Positions 8,000-17,293 of a stretch of DNA of 64,000 nt are shown in pieces. Each line of letters opens with the position of its first letter. The first letter of the stretch is position 1. The stretch lies in contig CAZKZZ010000001.1 of assembly GCA_964557375.1 (NCBI GenBank), positions 30,842-94,841 of the forward strand. Reading direction: 5' to 3'. Position numbers and translations under genes: made by a program. Source of the stretch: CAZKZZ01 sp964557375 (GTDB taxonomy: Bacteria > Spirochaetota > Spirochaetia > SPDA01 > CAZJBZ01). The notes below the pieces were generated by a model. The model was not told the origin of the DNA and did no database searches. It saw only the letters and a list, made by a program, of their open reading frames with translations.

Positions 8000-8889
8000 T
8001 CTAACAATTCATAGGTGCTCGTGACCACCGGAGCGCGTAAATTGGGAAGGACTTTCTCGAGCAGTACCCCTTCGCGTTTTGGATATGAGTGTCCGAATGT
8101 CGCCCGTATAGCAATCGAAACGAACTGAACGGCGCGGTCCAGCGCGATGGGGAGACTGTCTCCCTGTAGGATACTTCCCACTACAACACTGGTAAAGATA
8201 TCCCCCGTACCGGGATAATAGGCCGGGATGAAATTACAATTAACCCGCCAAAATCTGCCGTCATTCTGGTCGTACGCTACCACCGAGGTCACATTCTCGT
8301 GTCTGCTCAGGGGAACACTCGTTATTATGACGATACGCGGTCCCCGTTCGGCCAATTCTAGAATCCAATCTTTAATCTGTTGTTGAGTCGTGCTGTTCGA
8401 ATATTCTTTATCGAGAAGAAATGCGGCTTCGGTGAAATTTGGTGTAATGATATGAGCGTTTGTAATATGTTGACGCATCTCTTTAACCATTTTCTCGCCG
8501 ATAGGGCCGTATAATGTACCGTCGTCACCCATGACCGGGTCGACTACAACGAGCGGTGTTTCACTTTTTTCTCCCCCTGAAAAACGCCGGATAAAGTTCT
8601 TTACGATATCAATCTGCATCGGGGAGCCGAGAAATCCGCTGTAAACCGCATCAAACGAAAGATTGAGTGCTTCCCAGTGTTCGATAAAGCTTTCCATAGA
8701 GTCGGTTAAATCTACCATACGGTAGCCGGTAAATCCTCCGGTATGGGTACTCAGCACGGCTGTGGGAAGCGGACACACTTGCACACCCATTGTGGAGAGG
8801 ATCGGAATAATAACAGTGAGGGAAGCTCGTCCAAAACCGGAAAGGTCATGAATGGCGGCAACTCTCGGTATCGGATTAAACATCGACAT
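7996..8889 (-). CDS. pdxY: Pyridoxal/pyridoxamine kinase
   Basis: A ribokinase-fold kinase of the PdxK/PdxY type that phosphorylates vitamin B6 vitamers. The N-terminus has HDLSGFGRASLTV, typical of the family, and the ATP/metal region has VVDPVMGDDGTLY near residue 125; the anion-hole region is PGTGDIFTS near residue 225. The ATG at 8887-8889 is preferred over an in-frame upstream ATG at 8931 because it overlaps the stop of the WD40 gene (TAATG) and starts where homologues start. It is coupled to the HAD phosphatase on its other side by a 4-bp overlap. Confidence 0.85.
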   Translation of the reverse strand: MSMFNPIPRVAAIHDLSGFGRASLTVIIPILSTMGVQVCPLPTAVLSTHTGGFTGYRMVDLTDSMESFIEHWEALNLSFDAVYSGFLGSPMQIDIVKNFIRRFSGGEKSETPLVVVDPVMGDDGTLYGPIGEKMVKEMRQHITNAHIITPNFTEAAFLLDKEYSNSTTQQQIKDWILELAERGPRIVIITSVPLSRHENVTSVVAYDQNDGRFWRVNCNFIPAYYPGTGDIFTSVVVGSILQGDSLPIALDRAVQFVSIAIRATFGHSYPKREGVLLEKVLPNLRAPVVTSTYELLE

Positions 8890-11312
8890 TATTTCAGTAC
8901 GTTTACTGTCTCTCCTGTGGAAATGTCCCACACCCGTACGGTCCCGTCATCACTTCCCGATACAATCGACGACCCGTCGGGAGAAAAAGTGACAGTTTCG
9001 ACATAATCAGTGTGGCCGGTAAATGTACGAATGAGAGTACCGTCATACGGGTTCCACAATTTCACCGTGCCGTCATCACTACCGGACGCAAGCACCGAAC
9101 CGTCAGGACCGAAAACTACCGATCGAACATAATCGGTATGCCCTTCGAGTGAACGGACCGGATATCCGGTCTCCATCTGCCACAATTTTACCGTCGTGTC
9201 ATCGCTCCCCGAAGCTAACAGCTCGCCATCAGGGCTGAAGTCGAGCGATCGGACAAAATCGTCGTGCGCTTCCAGAACATAGAGCAGTTCCCCGGACTCT
9301 ATTTCCCAAATCCGGATAATATTTGCGCTGTCCCCGGCGGCCAGCAGTCTGCCGTCGGGGCTTATATCAATACAGAGTACCTGTATCTTTTCTGTAAACC
9401 CGTATTTATCATAATTTTCGAGAGTGACCAGTTTTGCGCCGGTGTGAATGTCCCACACGTCTACCGAACCGGCACTGCTACAGGAGACGATTCTTCCGCC
9501 GTCAGGACTTACCTCAACAGACACGACCTGGTCGGCAATTTCGTCAATAGTGAGTACTACTTCAGTTGTTTCGGAATCCCATACTTTTATGGTTTCATCC
9601 GCACTACCGGTTATAATATAGCCACCTGTCGGAGAATAAGCAATCGATATCACTGCATCGTCATGTCCGTGCAGGGTCTCCAGCAGATTACCCGTCTCGA
9701 TTTCCCATATTTTTACGGTCTGGTCGGCCGCCGCGGATACCAACCGAGTTCCCTCCGCGTTAAAATCGGCAGCCAAAACCGCATCTGTGTGGCCGTGAAA
9801 ACTGCGGTAAAGCTTACCGGTACTCATTTCCCATATTTTTATGGAATTGTCGCGACCGCAGCTGGCTAAATAATCACCCTGGGGACTAAAAGTGACCCAG
9901 ATTACCGCATCGCTGTGTCCGGAAAAACTCTTTATAAGCGATCCGGAATCAACGTCCCAGAGATTGACTTTTGAATCCGCACCGCCGGATGCTATAATTT
10001 GTCCATTAGGATGAAACGCGACCGACCATACATAGTCGGTATGCCCGACAAAAGTGTGTAAGAGCTCCCCGGTCTCACTGTCCCACAGTTTTAAAGTTTG
10101 ATCGTCACTGCTCGTGACAATAGAGGTACCCTCCGGGCTGTAATCAACACCCCACACAAAATCACCGTGTGCCTCGATTGTTGTTATTACCTCACCGCTG
10201 TAGGAGTTCCAGATCGAAACCAGACCTTCCTCCGATCCGGTTGCAAGGGTATCGCCGTCAGGGCTGAATGTAGCGGAGAGAACAACTTGGTTGTACACCC
10301 GTTCCATCCCGACTTCCTCCTCGGGTTCATATTGCCCGAGAGTAGCCAGCTCGGCCCCTGCCTCTATGTCCCACAGTTTGATCAACCGATCATCCGCGCA
10401 GGAAAGCAGTGTCGATCCGTCAGGACTGAAAACCACACTGTTGATATAGTCCTCATGTCCATCGTACTGTGCGACAACTTCTCCTAAGGAGACGTCCCAT
10501 ACGTTGATGATAAGATCATCTCCGGCAGAAACCAGATAGCTGCCGTTTTCGTTGAAATCCACACTCCGCACGTAATCCGAATGTCCTTCCAGCGTCTGCA
10601 GAACAGTCCCTTCCTTCGGGTCCCACAAAATGACCTTGGTGTCGTCTCCGCCCGAGGCAAGCATGGCTCCGTCACTTCGATAAGAAATAGAGCGGACATA
10701 ATCATCATGCCCGGCAAGGGTGTGCACCAGAGTTCCGGTGGCAACATTCCATATTTTTATTGTCTGATCATCGCTGCAGGAGGCAAGCTCGGAACCGTCC
10801 GGACTGAAGGCGACATCCCTTACATAATCCGAATGTCCGCCGAAAGTCCGTACCAGCTCGCCCCTCCGCACATGCCATAATTTGACCGTGTAGTCGTCAC
10901 TTCCTGTGGCCACATATCTTCCGTCCGGACTAAAGGTAACCGACCTGACATAGTCGGTGTGCCCTTCTAACGTTTTAATTATTTCCGCGGAAAGCTTATC
11001 GTCCTCAGCTGAAATGTCCCAGATGATAGCAGTCCCGTCATCGCTGCCGGAGGCGAGATAAGCTCCGTTCGGACTGAAAGCTGCTGAGCGGACATAATCG
11101 CTGTGTCCTTCGAGCTGTACAAGCGGTTCTAGAGTTTCCGAATCCCACATAATAACCGTACCATCCGAACTCGCGGAGGCAAAAAACCTTCCGTCAGGGC
11201 TGAAAGCGACGTCATTTACTGCATCAGTGTGGATCTGTTGTGCCTGTAGTATTCCCGTTAGAAGAAAGAGGAACGAGAATAGAAGAACCAGAGAACGGTA
11301 TTTTCTAAACAT
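8889..11312 (-). CDS. Exported WD40-repeat protein, 18 repeats
   Basis: The protein of 807 residues starts with a typical signal peptide (MFRKYRSLVLLFSFLFLL...LQAQQ), so it is exported to the periplasm or surface. The rest is 18 consecutive WD40 repeats that I can count individually, each with GHxDYVRSVxFSPDG at the start and a kLWd-type ending. Repeats 7-8 and 14-15 carry extra loops and lack the GH, which suggests boundaries between propellers; 18 is not a multiple of seven, so two or three propellers with unequal blades are likely. WD40 propellers are interaction scaffolds. It has a GGGAG ribosome site 6 nt before its ATG and overlaps pdxY by one base. Confidence 0.9.
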   Translation of the reverse strand: MFRKYRSLVLLFSFLFLLTGILQAQQIHTDAVNDVAFSPDGRFFASASSDGTVIMWDSETLEPLVQLEGHSDYVRSAAFSPNGAYLASGSDDGTAIIWDISAEDDKLSAEIIKTLEGHTDYVRSVTFSPDGRYVATGSDDYTVKLWHVRRGELVRTFGGHSDYVRDVAFSPDGSELASCSDDQTIKIWNVATGTLVHTLAGHDDYVRSISYRSDGAMLASGGDDTKVILWDPKEGTVLQTLEGHSDYVRSVDFNENGSYLVSAGDDLIINVWDVSLGEVVAQYDGHEDYINSVVFSPDGSTLLSCADDRLIKLWDIEAGAELATLGQYEPEEEVGMERVYNQVVLSATFSPDGDTLATGSEEGLVSIWNSYSGEVITTIEAHGDFVWGVDYSPEGTSIVTSSDDQTLKLWDSETGELLHTFVGHTDYVWSVAFHPNGQIIASGGADSKVNLWDVDSGSLIKSFSGHSDAVIWVTFSPQGDYLASCGRDNSIKIWEMSTGKLYRSFHGHTDAVLAADFNAEGTRLVSAAADQTVKIWEIETGNLLETLHGHDDAVISIAYSPTGGYIITGSADETIKVWDSETTEVVLTIDEIADQVVSVEVSPDGGRIVSCSSAGSVDVWDIHTGAKLVTLENYDKYGFTEKIQVLCIDISPDGRLLAAGDSANIIRIWEIESGELLYVLEAHDDFVRSLDFSPDGELLASGSDDTTVKLWQMETGYPVRSLEGHTDYVRSVVFGPDGSVLASGSDDGTVKLWNPYDGTLIRTFTGHTDYVETVTFSPDGSSIVSGSDDGTVRVWDISTGETVNVLK

Positions 11313-11347
11313 TATAAACTCCCGTTACAATGTATTTTGATTGTCGC

Positions 11348-11371
11348 TGATTGACCTATAAAAGTCAATCA
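11348..11371. promoter_or_regulatory. Inverted repeat between WD40 gene and kor operon
   Basis: TGATTGAC at 11348-11355 and GTCAATCA at 11364-11371 form an exact 8-bp inverted repeat with an 8-bp spacer in the divergent intergenic region. It could be an operator serving either side; no T-run follows, so it is not an obvious terminator. Confidence 0.45.
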
Positions 11372-11397
11372 ATTCTTCTATTGTTAGGCCAACCTAT

Positions 11398-11426
11398 TTG
11401 ACAGAGCAATATATGTAGTTTAATAT
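11398..11426 (+). promoter_or_regulatory. Promoter of the 2-oxoacid oxidoreductase operon
   Basis: A perfect TTGACA -35 at 11398-11403 is followed by 17 bp and TAATAT at 11421-11426. The first gene starts at 11462 with an AAGGA ribosome site. Confidence 0.6.
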
Positions 11427-11461
11427 ATAACTCTCATTATTAATTAAGGAATACCTGCTGT

Positions 11462-11698
11462 ATGGCAAATAATTATATCGAAATTGATGTTTCTCAATGT
11501 AAAGGATGCAGATTGTGTGTCGCCGCATGTCCCCATAAATGCATTGCAATCGGCTCGAGTTTTAACGAAATGGGGTACCAATACGCCCGATTTGAAAAAC
11601 AGGAGTGTACTGCATGCGGTTTCTGTTATTATACTTGTCCTGAACCGGGGGCAATAACAGTGTATAAAAATCACAAGAAGGAATTTCCACATGGATAA
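11462..11698 (+). CDS. korD: 2-oxoacid:ferredoxin oxidoreductase, ferredoxin (delta) subunit
   Basis: A 78-residue 2[4Fe-4S] ferredoxin. Both clusters are clear: CKGCRLCVAACPHKC at about residues 15-29 and CTACGFCYYTCPEP near 53-66. It carries electrons from the TPP site of the oxidoreductase encoded by the next two genes to external ferredoxin. Its end overlaps the start of korA by 8 bp. The order delta-alpha-beta/gamma is common in KOR/VOR operons. Confidence 0.9.
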   Translation: MANNYIEIDVSQCKGCRLCVAACPHKCIAIGSSFNEMGYQYARFEKQECTACGFCYYTCPEPGAITVYKNHKKEFPHG

Positions 11699-12734
11699 AC
11701 AACTGATCAAAGGTAATGAAGCAGTTGTCTACGGCGCACTGTTAGGCGGTGCAACCCATTTTTTCGGATATCCGATAACTCCTGCCAGTGAAATTGCTCA
11801 CTCCGCCTCATTGTTATTTACAAAGGCGGGAAGGACGTTTTTACAGGCCGAAGATGAAGTGAATGCAATCAACATGGTTTACGGAGCTTCAGCAGCGGGA
11901 GCACGGGTCATGACGGCAACCTCGGGCCCCGGCCTCTCCCTGATGGCGGAAGGAATTTCGTATATCGCTGCGTGTGAACTGCCGTGTGTTATTGTCGATG
12001 TACAGCGCGCGGGTCCCGGCCTGGGCAATATCTGGCCCGAACAGAGCGATTACAATGCAGTCGTGAAAGGCGGGGGCCACGGTAACTACAAAAACATCGT
12101 CTTAGCCCCCAATTCCGCACAGGAAATGTGTGAGTTTACCTATCAGGCATTCGAAATAGCAGACAGGTACCGAATGCCGGTCATCATTCTCTCCGACGCG
12201 TTTATCGGCCAGATGATGGAGCCTGTAGCACTCCCTCAAGAGGTGAAAAACGGTGAAAGGAAAGAGTGGGCATTATACGGGGATGGAGAAAGCAGAAAGA
12301 ATCTCATCACTTCCATCCTGATGAATATCGATGTCTTGAGTGACCACAACTGGCATCTTCAGAAGAAATACGAGAAAATCGAAGAAGAATTCTACGATGT
12401 AGAAGAAATCGAAACAGAGGATGCGGAAATTCTCTTTGTTGCCTACGGTATCAGCTCCCGGGTCTGTATTACGGCCCTCCAGCATCTGCGGAAAAGAGGA
12501 ATAAAGATCGGACTTCTTCGGCTCAAAACGCTGTTTCCCTTTCCGTCAAAGCGGCTGCGCGAATTGAGTTCTCAGTTGAAAAAAACAATCGTCGTTGAAT
12601 TGAGCAATAAACAGCTCACCCAGGATGTACTTTTAGCAATGGAAAACCGTACCCCAGTGCTGACCTATAACTGGCTGGGAGGAAAAGTACCATCAACCGA
12701 AGAGGTGCTCGATAGAATCGAGGCAGACCTCTAA
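11691..12734 (+). CDS. korA: 2-oxoacid:ferredoxin oxidoreductase, alpha subunit
   Basis: A 347-residue alpha subunit with pyrimidine-binding TPP domain (GNEAVVYGALLGGATHFFGYPITPASE at the start) and the C-terminal transketolase-like domain. It converts a 2-oxoacid and CoA to acyl-CoA, CO2 and reduced ferredoxin. Family members act on 2-oxoglutarate (KOR) or branched 2-oxoacids (VOR); these cannot be told apart by eye. With panB next door, which uses 2-ketoisovalerate, VOR is a fair alternative. The complex is cytoplasmic and oxygen sensitive, pointing to an anaerobe. Confidence 0.85.
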   Translation: MDKQLIKGNEAVVYGALLGGATHFFGYPITPASEIAHSASLLFTKAGRTFLQAEDEVNAINMVYGASAAGARVMTATSGPGLSLMAEGISYIAACELPCVIVDVQRAGPGLGNIWPEQSDYNAVVKGGGHGNYKNIVLAPNSAQEMCEFTYQAFEIADRYRMPVIILSDAFIGQMMEPVALPQEVKNGERKEWALYGDGESRKNLITSILMNIDVLSDHNWHLQKKYEKIEEEFYDVEEIETEDAEILFVAYGISSRVCITALQHLRKRGIKIGLLRLKTLFPFPSKRLRELSSQLKKTIVVELSNKQLTQDVLLAMENRTPVLTYNWLGGKVPSTEEVLDRIEADL

Positions 12735-12742
12735 CAGTCTAC

Positions 12743-12766
12743 CGGGCCCCTGATAACAGGGACCCG
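12743..12766 (+). other. Hairpin between korA and korBC
   Basis: CGGG-CCCTG and CAGGG-CCCG pair with one internal mismatch around a 4-nt ATAA loop, just before the AAAGGAG ribosome site of the next gene. It may stabilise or set the ratio of the downstream message; it lacks a T-run. Confidence 0.4.
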
Positions 12767-12788
12767 ATCGACAAAGGAGAATGTCCTT

Positions 12789-14231
12789 ATGGTAAAACAT
12801 AAGAAACCAAATACATTTTACGATGTATATACGAGAAAAGAGACGGACCAGAATGTAACCCATTACTGTCCGGGTTGCGGTCACGGTAATGCTCATAAGC
12901 TGATCGCCGAACTTATAGATGAACTCGGGATACAGGACCGTGTCATATTTATCTCTCCGGTAGGATGCAGTGTTTTTGCCTATTACTACCTCGATGTCGG
13001 GAATATCGAAGCAGCCCACGGCAGGGCCCCGTCGGTCGGGACCGGTATCCGAAGGAGCCGCGAGGATGCTATTGTTATTGCCTATCAGGGAGACGGTGAT
13101 CTTGCGGGAATAGGAATGGGCAGTATCGTTCACGCGGCAAACCGGGGTGAAAATATGACCGTCTTCTTTGTCAACAACGCAATTTACGGAATGACCGGCG
13201 GTCAGATGGCCCCCACCACTCTCATCGGCCAAAAAACACAGACCACACCATTAGGGAGGTCCCCCGGCAGAGACGGAAATCCGGTCGGGATGTGCGAAAT
13301 AATCAATGCTTTGAAACTCCCTGTATATATCGAACGGGTTTCACTGGGCAATCCGGCCCGAATCATGCGGGCGCGCCGCGCCTTCAAAAAGGGTCTTCTC
13401 AACCAGGTGGAGAAAAAGGGGTTTTCCTTTATCGAAATACTCTCACCCTGTCCGGTCAATTGGAAAATGAGCCCCCTCGAAGCCCAGAAGTGGATAATGG
13501 AAACCCTCGAGCCGGAGTTTCCGGTAAAAAAGTTTCGGGACATAGGCAACAAAATCGATACGGAAAAAAAATATCCCTTCTTAGGCGATAAGCAGCTGCT
13601 TGCAATGCTTCGAAGCGACAGTGAAGGACTTCCTGTCACAGAGGGTGACAAGACGATAGAAACCCAAATGATAAAAATCGCCGGGTTCGGCGGTCAGGGA
13701 GTAATGTCAGCGGGAGTGCTGCTGGCCGACTGTGCAACAAAAGAGGGGCTCCATTCGACATGGCTTCCCTCGTACGGACCCGAAATGCGGGGCGGAACGG
13801 CCAACGCGAGTGTGATTCTCTCTTCCGGTCCGATCGGTTCTCCGGTAGTCAACTATCCGAACGTTCTCATTACCATGAACGGTCCTTCTCTCGATACATT
13901 CGAGGAGAAAGTGAAACCGGGCGGACTCATTCTGGTCAACTCATCGATCATTGATACCAAGGTAAGTCGCAAGGATGTACGGGCAATTTATGTGCCCGCG
14001 ACAAAAATAGCCAAACAGGCCGGGCTCATCGCTACGGCAAATGTTGTTATTACTACCGTGTACCTGCTCGCAACCGGAGTTTTAGAGATCGATACACTCC
14101 GCTCGATTATCCCCCAATCGATAAAAAAGGCAAACCTGACCGATGTAAACCTCAAAGCTATCGAAGGGGGGATAGCATATTATGAGCAGAATGTGGCAGC
14201 CGAAAGCCCGCAGGAGACTCTTACCCAATAG
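12789..14231 (+). CDS. korB: 2-oxoacid:ferredoxin oxidoreductase, fused beta and gamma subunits
   Basis: This 480-residue protein is two subunits joined. Residues 1-about 270 are the TPP-binding beta subunit: CPGCGHGNAHKL near 28, GDGDLAGIGMG near 100 and the NNAIYGMTGGQ segment that binds Mg-TPP. Residues about 293-470 are the gamma subunit: KIAGFGGQGVMSAGVLLA at the start, then SYGPEMRGGTANASV. These are separate genes (korB, korC or vorA, vorC) in most organisms. The linker is about 20 residues. It ends the operon. Confidence 0.9.
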   Translation: MVKHKKPNTFYDVYTRKETDQNVTHYCPGCGHGNAHKLIAELIDELGIQDRVIFISPVGCSVFAYYYLDVGNIEAAHGRAPSVGTGIRRSREDAIVIAYQGDGDLAGIGMGSIVHAANRGENMTVFFVNNAIYGMTGGQMAPTTLIGQKTQTTPLGRSPGRDGNPVGMCEIINALKLPVYIERVSLGNPARIMRARRAFKKGLLNQVEKKGFSFIEILSPCPVNWKMSPLEAQKWIMETLEPEFPVKKFRDIGNKIDTEKKYPFLGDKQLLAMLRSDSEGLPVTEGDKTIETQMIKIAGFGGQGVMSAGVLLADCATKEGLHSTWLPSYGPEMRGGTANASVILSSGPIGSPVVNYPNVLITMNGPSLDTFEEKVKPGGLILVNSSIIDTKVSRKDVRAIYVPATKIAKQAGLIATANVVITTVYLLATGVLEIDTLRSIIPQSIKKANLTDVNLKAIEGGIAYYEQNVAAESPQETLTQ

Positions 14232-14243
14232 AAGGCACGCAAC

Positions 14244-14270
14244 AGGCACTTTTATTTAGAGAACGTGCCT
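14244..14270. terminator. Possible weak bidirectional terminator
   Basis: AGGCAC and GTGCCT form a 6-bp stem around a 15-nt AT-rich loop between the convergent ends of the kor operon and panB. The stem is short and there is no clean T-run after it, so confidence is low. Confidence 0.3.
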
Positions 14271-15139
14271 CAGGAAAGACCGAACTCTTTCCGCAGCTGC
14301 TCTACAGCATCCTCTTTCATAGAAAAGGAATGCTCGTCCGCAGGGAACGATTCTCGAAGCACATCGGATATAAACTCTTTGACTGCATCCACCTGTGCAG
14401 AGTATAAATCGGCGTATACTTTGACAAATTTGGGTGTGAATCGCTTAAACAGGCCTAAGAGATCGTGGAACACCAAGACCTGGCCGTCACAATGTACTCC
14501 GCCTCCAATTCCGACGGTTGGAATGTTCACTTTTTCAGTAATTATTTCTGCAAGCTGTTTGGGGATGGCTTCCAGAATGAGTGCGAATGCTCCTGCCTCT
14601 TCTAAGGCTACTGCATCGGCAACCACTTTTTTCGCTTGATCAGTTGATTTCCCCTGGACCTTGAAACCGCCCATAAGAGCCGCCGTTTGCGGTGTCAAGC
14701 CGATATGTCCGAACACCGGAATTCCCGCCTTGTGGATGGCCCGTACAGTTTCAGCGACTTCTTCACCGCCTTCGAGCTTGATACTGTCTGCCCCCCCCTC
14801 TTTATACAGGATGCCTGCATTGGTGACGGCCTGCTCAATCGAAATGTTGTACGACATAAAGGGAAGGTCTCCGACAACATGCGCACGTTTTACTGCACGT
14901 GTTACTGCTTTGGTGTGATGGAGCATCTCATCCATAGTTACCGGGACAGTATCTTTGTAGCCGAGCTCCACCATTCCTAAAGAATCGCCGACTAAAATAA
15001 TATCTATACCTGCTTCATCCACGACGAGCCCCTGCGGATAGGAGTAGGCAGTTATCATCGTAATTTTTTTCTTCTCTTCTTTCATTTTCCAGAGATCGGT
15101 TATCATTATTTTTTTGACTTCTTTGGGTTGATCACTCAT
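14270..15139 (-). CDS. panB: 3-methyl-2-oxobutanoate hydroxymethyltransferase
   Basis: Ketopantoate hydroxymethyltransferase, 289 residues, the first step of pantothenate synthesis: it adds a one-carbon unit from methylene-tetrahydrofolate to 2-ketoisovalerate. Family landmarks include MITAYSYPQGLVVDEAGIDIILVGDSLG, MSYNISIEQAVTNAG, GHIGLTPQT and the end segment with IPTVGIGGGVHCDGQVLVFHD. An AGGAG lies 6 nt before the ATG. Ketopantoate reductase lies 1.2 kb away on the other strand, so two of the early steps are in this window; panC and panD are not. Confidence 0.95.
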   Translation of the reverse strand: MSDQPKEVKKIMITDLWKMKEEKKKITMITAYSYPQGLVVDEAGIDIILVGDSLGMVELGYKDTVPVTMDEMLHHTKAVTRAVKRAHVVGDLPFMSYNISIEQAVTNAGILYKEGGADSIKLEGGEEVAETVRAIHKAGIPVFGHIGLTPQTAALMGGFKVQGKSTDQAKKVVADAVALEEAGAFALILEAIPKQLAEIITEKVNIPTVGIGGGVHCDGQVLVFHDLLGLFKRFTPKFVKVYADLYSAQVDAVKEFISDVLRESFPADEHSFSMKEDAVEQLRKEFGLS

Positions 15140-15285
15140 TCGTTACTCCTGGATCTTCAATTTTTGAGACAGAATAGAGAATAATTGGTATTTACTCAAG
15201 AGAGATTTCAGGGGCGCGGTTTCCTTTAAAGGATTGAATAAAAACCTAACTTTATGCCACTATTTCCAAGTATATTCACGCATTA

Positions 15286-16290
15286 TTGATCGAATCTGCG
15301 CGGAGAGAGATTGTGGAACCGAAAAATTGTATAACCGACGTGAAAGGAATCAAGGTAGGGCACGCCCAGAACAGGGAAGGAGCTACCGGATGTACTGTAA
15401 TCCTCTGTGAGGGGGGAGCGAAAGGGGGAGTCGACGTACGCGGCGGGGCTCCCGGCAGCAGAGAGCTTGCCCTCTTAGATCCGGTCAATCTTATCGATCA
15501 AGTGCACGCGATCTATCTAAGCGGCGGCAGTGCCTTCGGTCTCGACGGTGCCGCGGGAGTTATGGAATATCTCGAGAAAAAACAAATCGGAATCGATACA
15601 GGACAAACCAGAGTACCAATTGTTCCGGGCGCTGTTCTGTTTGACCTTCTGGTAGGAGACCCGTTTATCCGGCCGGACAAGGAAATGGGGATCACTGCCT
15701 GTGAGGCGGCAACGGAAGAGAAGAGTCCTCAGGGAAATACAGGTGCCGGCACCGGCGCCGCTGTGGGACGGGTCGCAGGCCCCGCCCGCTTTATGAAGGG
15801 AGGGGTGGGATGTGCAAGCCGGATTATCGGCAGTCTGACAGTAGGGGCTCTTGTTGCAGTCAACTGCGTCGGTGATGTAGTAGATGAGCGCACCGGCAAA
15901 ATCCTCGCGGGAACACTGAACGAGAGAAAAGACTGGTTTGCAGACTCTTCCTACATGATTTCCCATCCTGAGCATAACGGTCCAAACCTGTTGACCGGTA
16001 ATACTACCCTAGGAGTGATAGCAACAAACGCCCGGCTCTCAAAAGTCGAGGCAACAAAGGTTGCAATGATGGCCCATGACGGTTTTGCCAGATCTATCCG
16101 TCCGATTCACACGATGCATGACGGCGACACCATTTTCTGTCTTTCCGTCGGAGAGGAGGCGGCAGAGGTGTCGACGGTCGGCACGATCGCTGCCGAAGTG
16201 ATGTCGGAAGCGATCGTTAATGCGGTTGTCCATGCGGAAACCGCATACGGTGTCTTGAGTTATACAGATTTTAAACAGAAACAGAAATGA
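15286..16290 (+). CDS. P1-family (DmpA/S58-like) peptidase
   Basis: A 334-residue member of the P1 family, which includes L-aminopeptidase D-Ala-esterase DmpA and related self-cleaving Ntn-like hydrolases. Landmarks are the N-terminal ITDVKGIKVGHAQ, the GGAPGSRELALLDP and LSGGSAFGLDGAAGV segments, GNTGAGTGAAVG, and NTTLGVIATNA near residue 246, where Thr is the expected autoprocessing nucleophile. The substrate cannot be told. Start choice is uncertain: a TTG at 15286 extends the frame, while a GTG at 15313 has a purine-rich GGAGAGAG just ahead. It is followed closely by panE on the same strand. Confidence 0.8.
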   Translation: MIESARREIVEPKNCITDVKGIKVGHAQNREGATGCTVILCEGGAKGGVDVRGGAPGSRELALLDPVNLIDQVHAIYLSGGSAFGLDGAAGVMEYLEKKQIGIDTGQTRVPIVPGAVLFDLLVGDPFIRPDKEMGITACEAATEEKSPQGNTGAGTGAAVGRVAGPARFMKGGVGCASRIIGSLTVGALVAVNCVGDVVDERTGKILAGTLNERKDWFADSSYMISHPEHNGPNLLTGNTTLGVIATNARLSKVEATKVAMMAHDGFARSIRPIHTMHDGDTIFCLSVGEEAAEVSTVGTIAAEVMSEAIVNAVVHAETAYGVLSYTDFKQKQK

Positions 16291-16342
16291 CTGCCTAAAA
16301 AAAAAGTATATATATGGGCTATTTTTAGAAGAAGGAGATAAG

Positions 16343-17293
16343 ATGAAAACTGCAGTGATCGGAGCGGGAGCTATGGGTTCCCTTTTCGGGGGCAAACTTG
16401 CCGCGGCTGGCTATCCTGTCGTTCTCTACGACATCAACCGGGAGCATGTCGACCGTATTACAGCGAACGGGCTCACGATCGAGGAACCGCTCGAGAACAG
16501 AGAGTATACGGTAGAAGTGGAGGCAACTTCGGTCCCGGAAAATCTTACTGACTGTGACCTGTTCATTATTTTTGTCAAATCCACTGCAACGAAGATTGTT
16601 GCTGAGCAGTTCTCATCGATAGCTTCCCCTGAAGCAATAGTCATGACGCTCCAAAACGGAATCGGGAATGAAGCAATTATTCGGGAACACTTCGGCGGCA
16701 ACCGCACCGCTGCCGGAGTTACGTCGGAAGGGGCCACTTTCATCGGTGCCGGGAAGGTCCGGCATGCGGGTAAAGGGCCTACCTATCTCTGCATGTCGGA
16801 CAAAAACAACTCTCGGCTCGGACCCTCTATCGAGATGTTTACGAAGGCCGGCTTCGAAATGCATGTGGAAGAGAATATCGAAGAGCTTATCTGGAGCAAA
16901 CTTATTATCAATGTCGGTATCAACGGTTTGACCGCACTCACCGGTCTTACAAACGGCAGGCTTCTCGATTTTGCGGAAACCCGGGAACTGATGCGCGAAC
17001 TCGTAGAAGAAGCGGTAGCGGTAGTAGAGGCAAAAGAGATACGCCTCACCTATGATAACCCGGTAGAACGGGTCTATGAGGTAGCAGAGAAAACCGCACT
17101 CAACCGCTCTTCCATGCTCCAGGATTTTGATAAGAAGGTTACATCCGAAATAGATTTTATTAACAGTGCCATTGTCCGAGAAGCCGAGAAACTCGGAATA
17201 GCTGCTCCGGTAAACCGTACCGTAACCCGCCTGGTGAAAACTCTCGATGCACTGCACCGTGAACAAAGAGAACACGAGGAGACCAACAGATAA
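16343..17293 (+). CDS. panE: 2-dehydropantoate 2-reductase
   Basis: Ketopantoate reductase, 316 residues, NADPH-dependent reduction of ketopantoate to pantoate. The Rossmann motif GAGAMGSLFGG is at the N-terminus; the catalytic Lys segment is ELIWSKLIINVGINGLTAL near residue 180 and the conserved Glu lies in the C-terminal helical domain. An AAGGAG ribosome site stands 7 nt before the ATG. Its stop overlaps the start of the M20 peptidase by one base. Relatives act on other 2-oxo acids, but panB nearby supports this call. Confidence 0.85.
   Translation: MKTAVIGAGAMGSLFGGKLAAAGYPVVLYDINREHVDRITANGLTIEEPLENREYTVEVEATSVPENLTDCDLFIIFVKSTATKIVAEQFSSIASPEAIVMTLQNGIGNEAIIREHFGGNRTAAGVTSEGATFIGAGKVRHAGKGPTYLCMSDKNNSRLGPSIEMFTKAGFEMHVEENIEELIWSKLIINVGINGLTALTGLTNGRLLDFAETRELMRELVEEAVAVVEAKEIRLTYDNPVERVYEVAEKTALNRSSMLQDFDKKVTSEIDFINSAIVREAEKLGIAAPVNRTVTRLVKTLDALHREQREHEETNR

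Noticed and set aside
9264..10880. Long plus-strand frames opposite the WD40 gene
   Set aside because: They repeat with the WD40 units and have low-quality composition; the signal peptide and 18 repeats on the minus strand are decisive.
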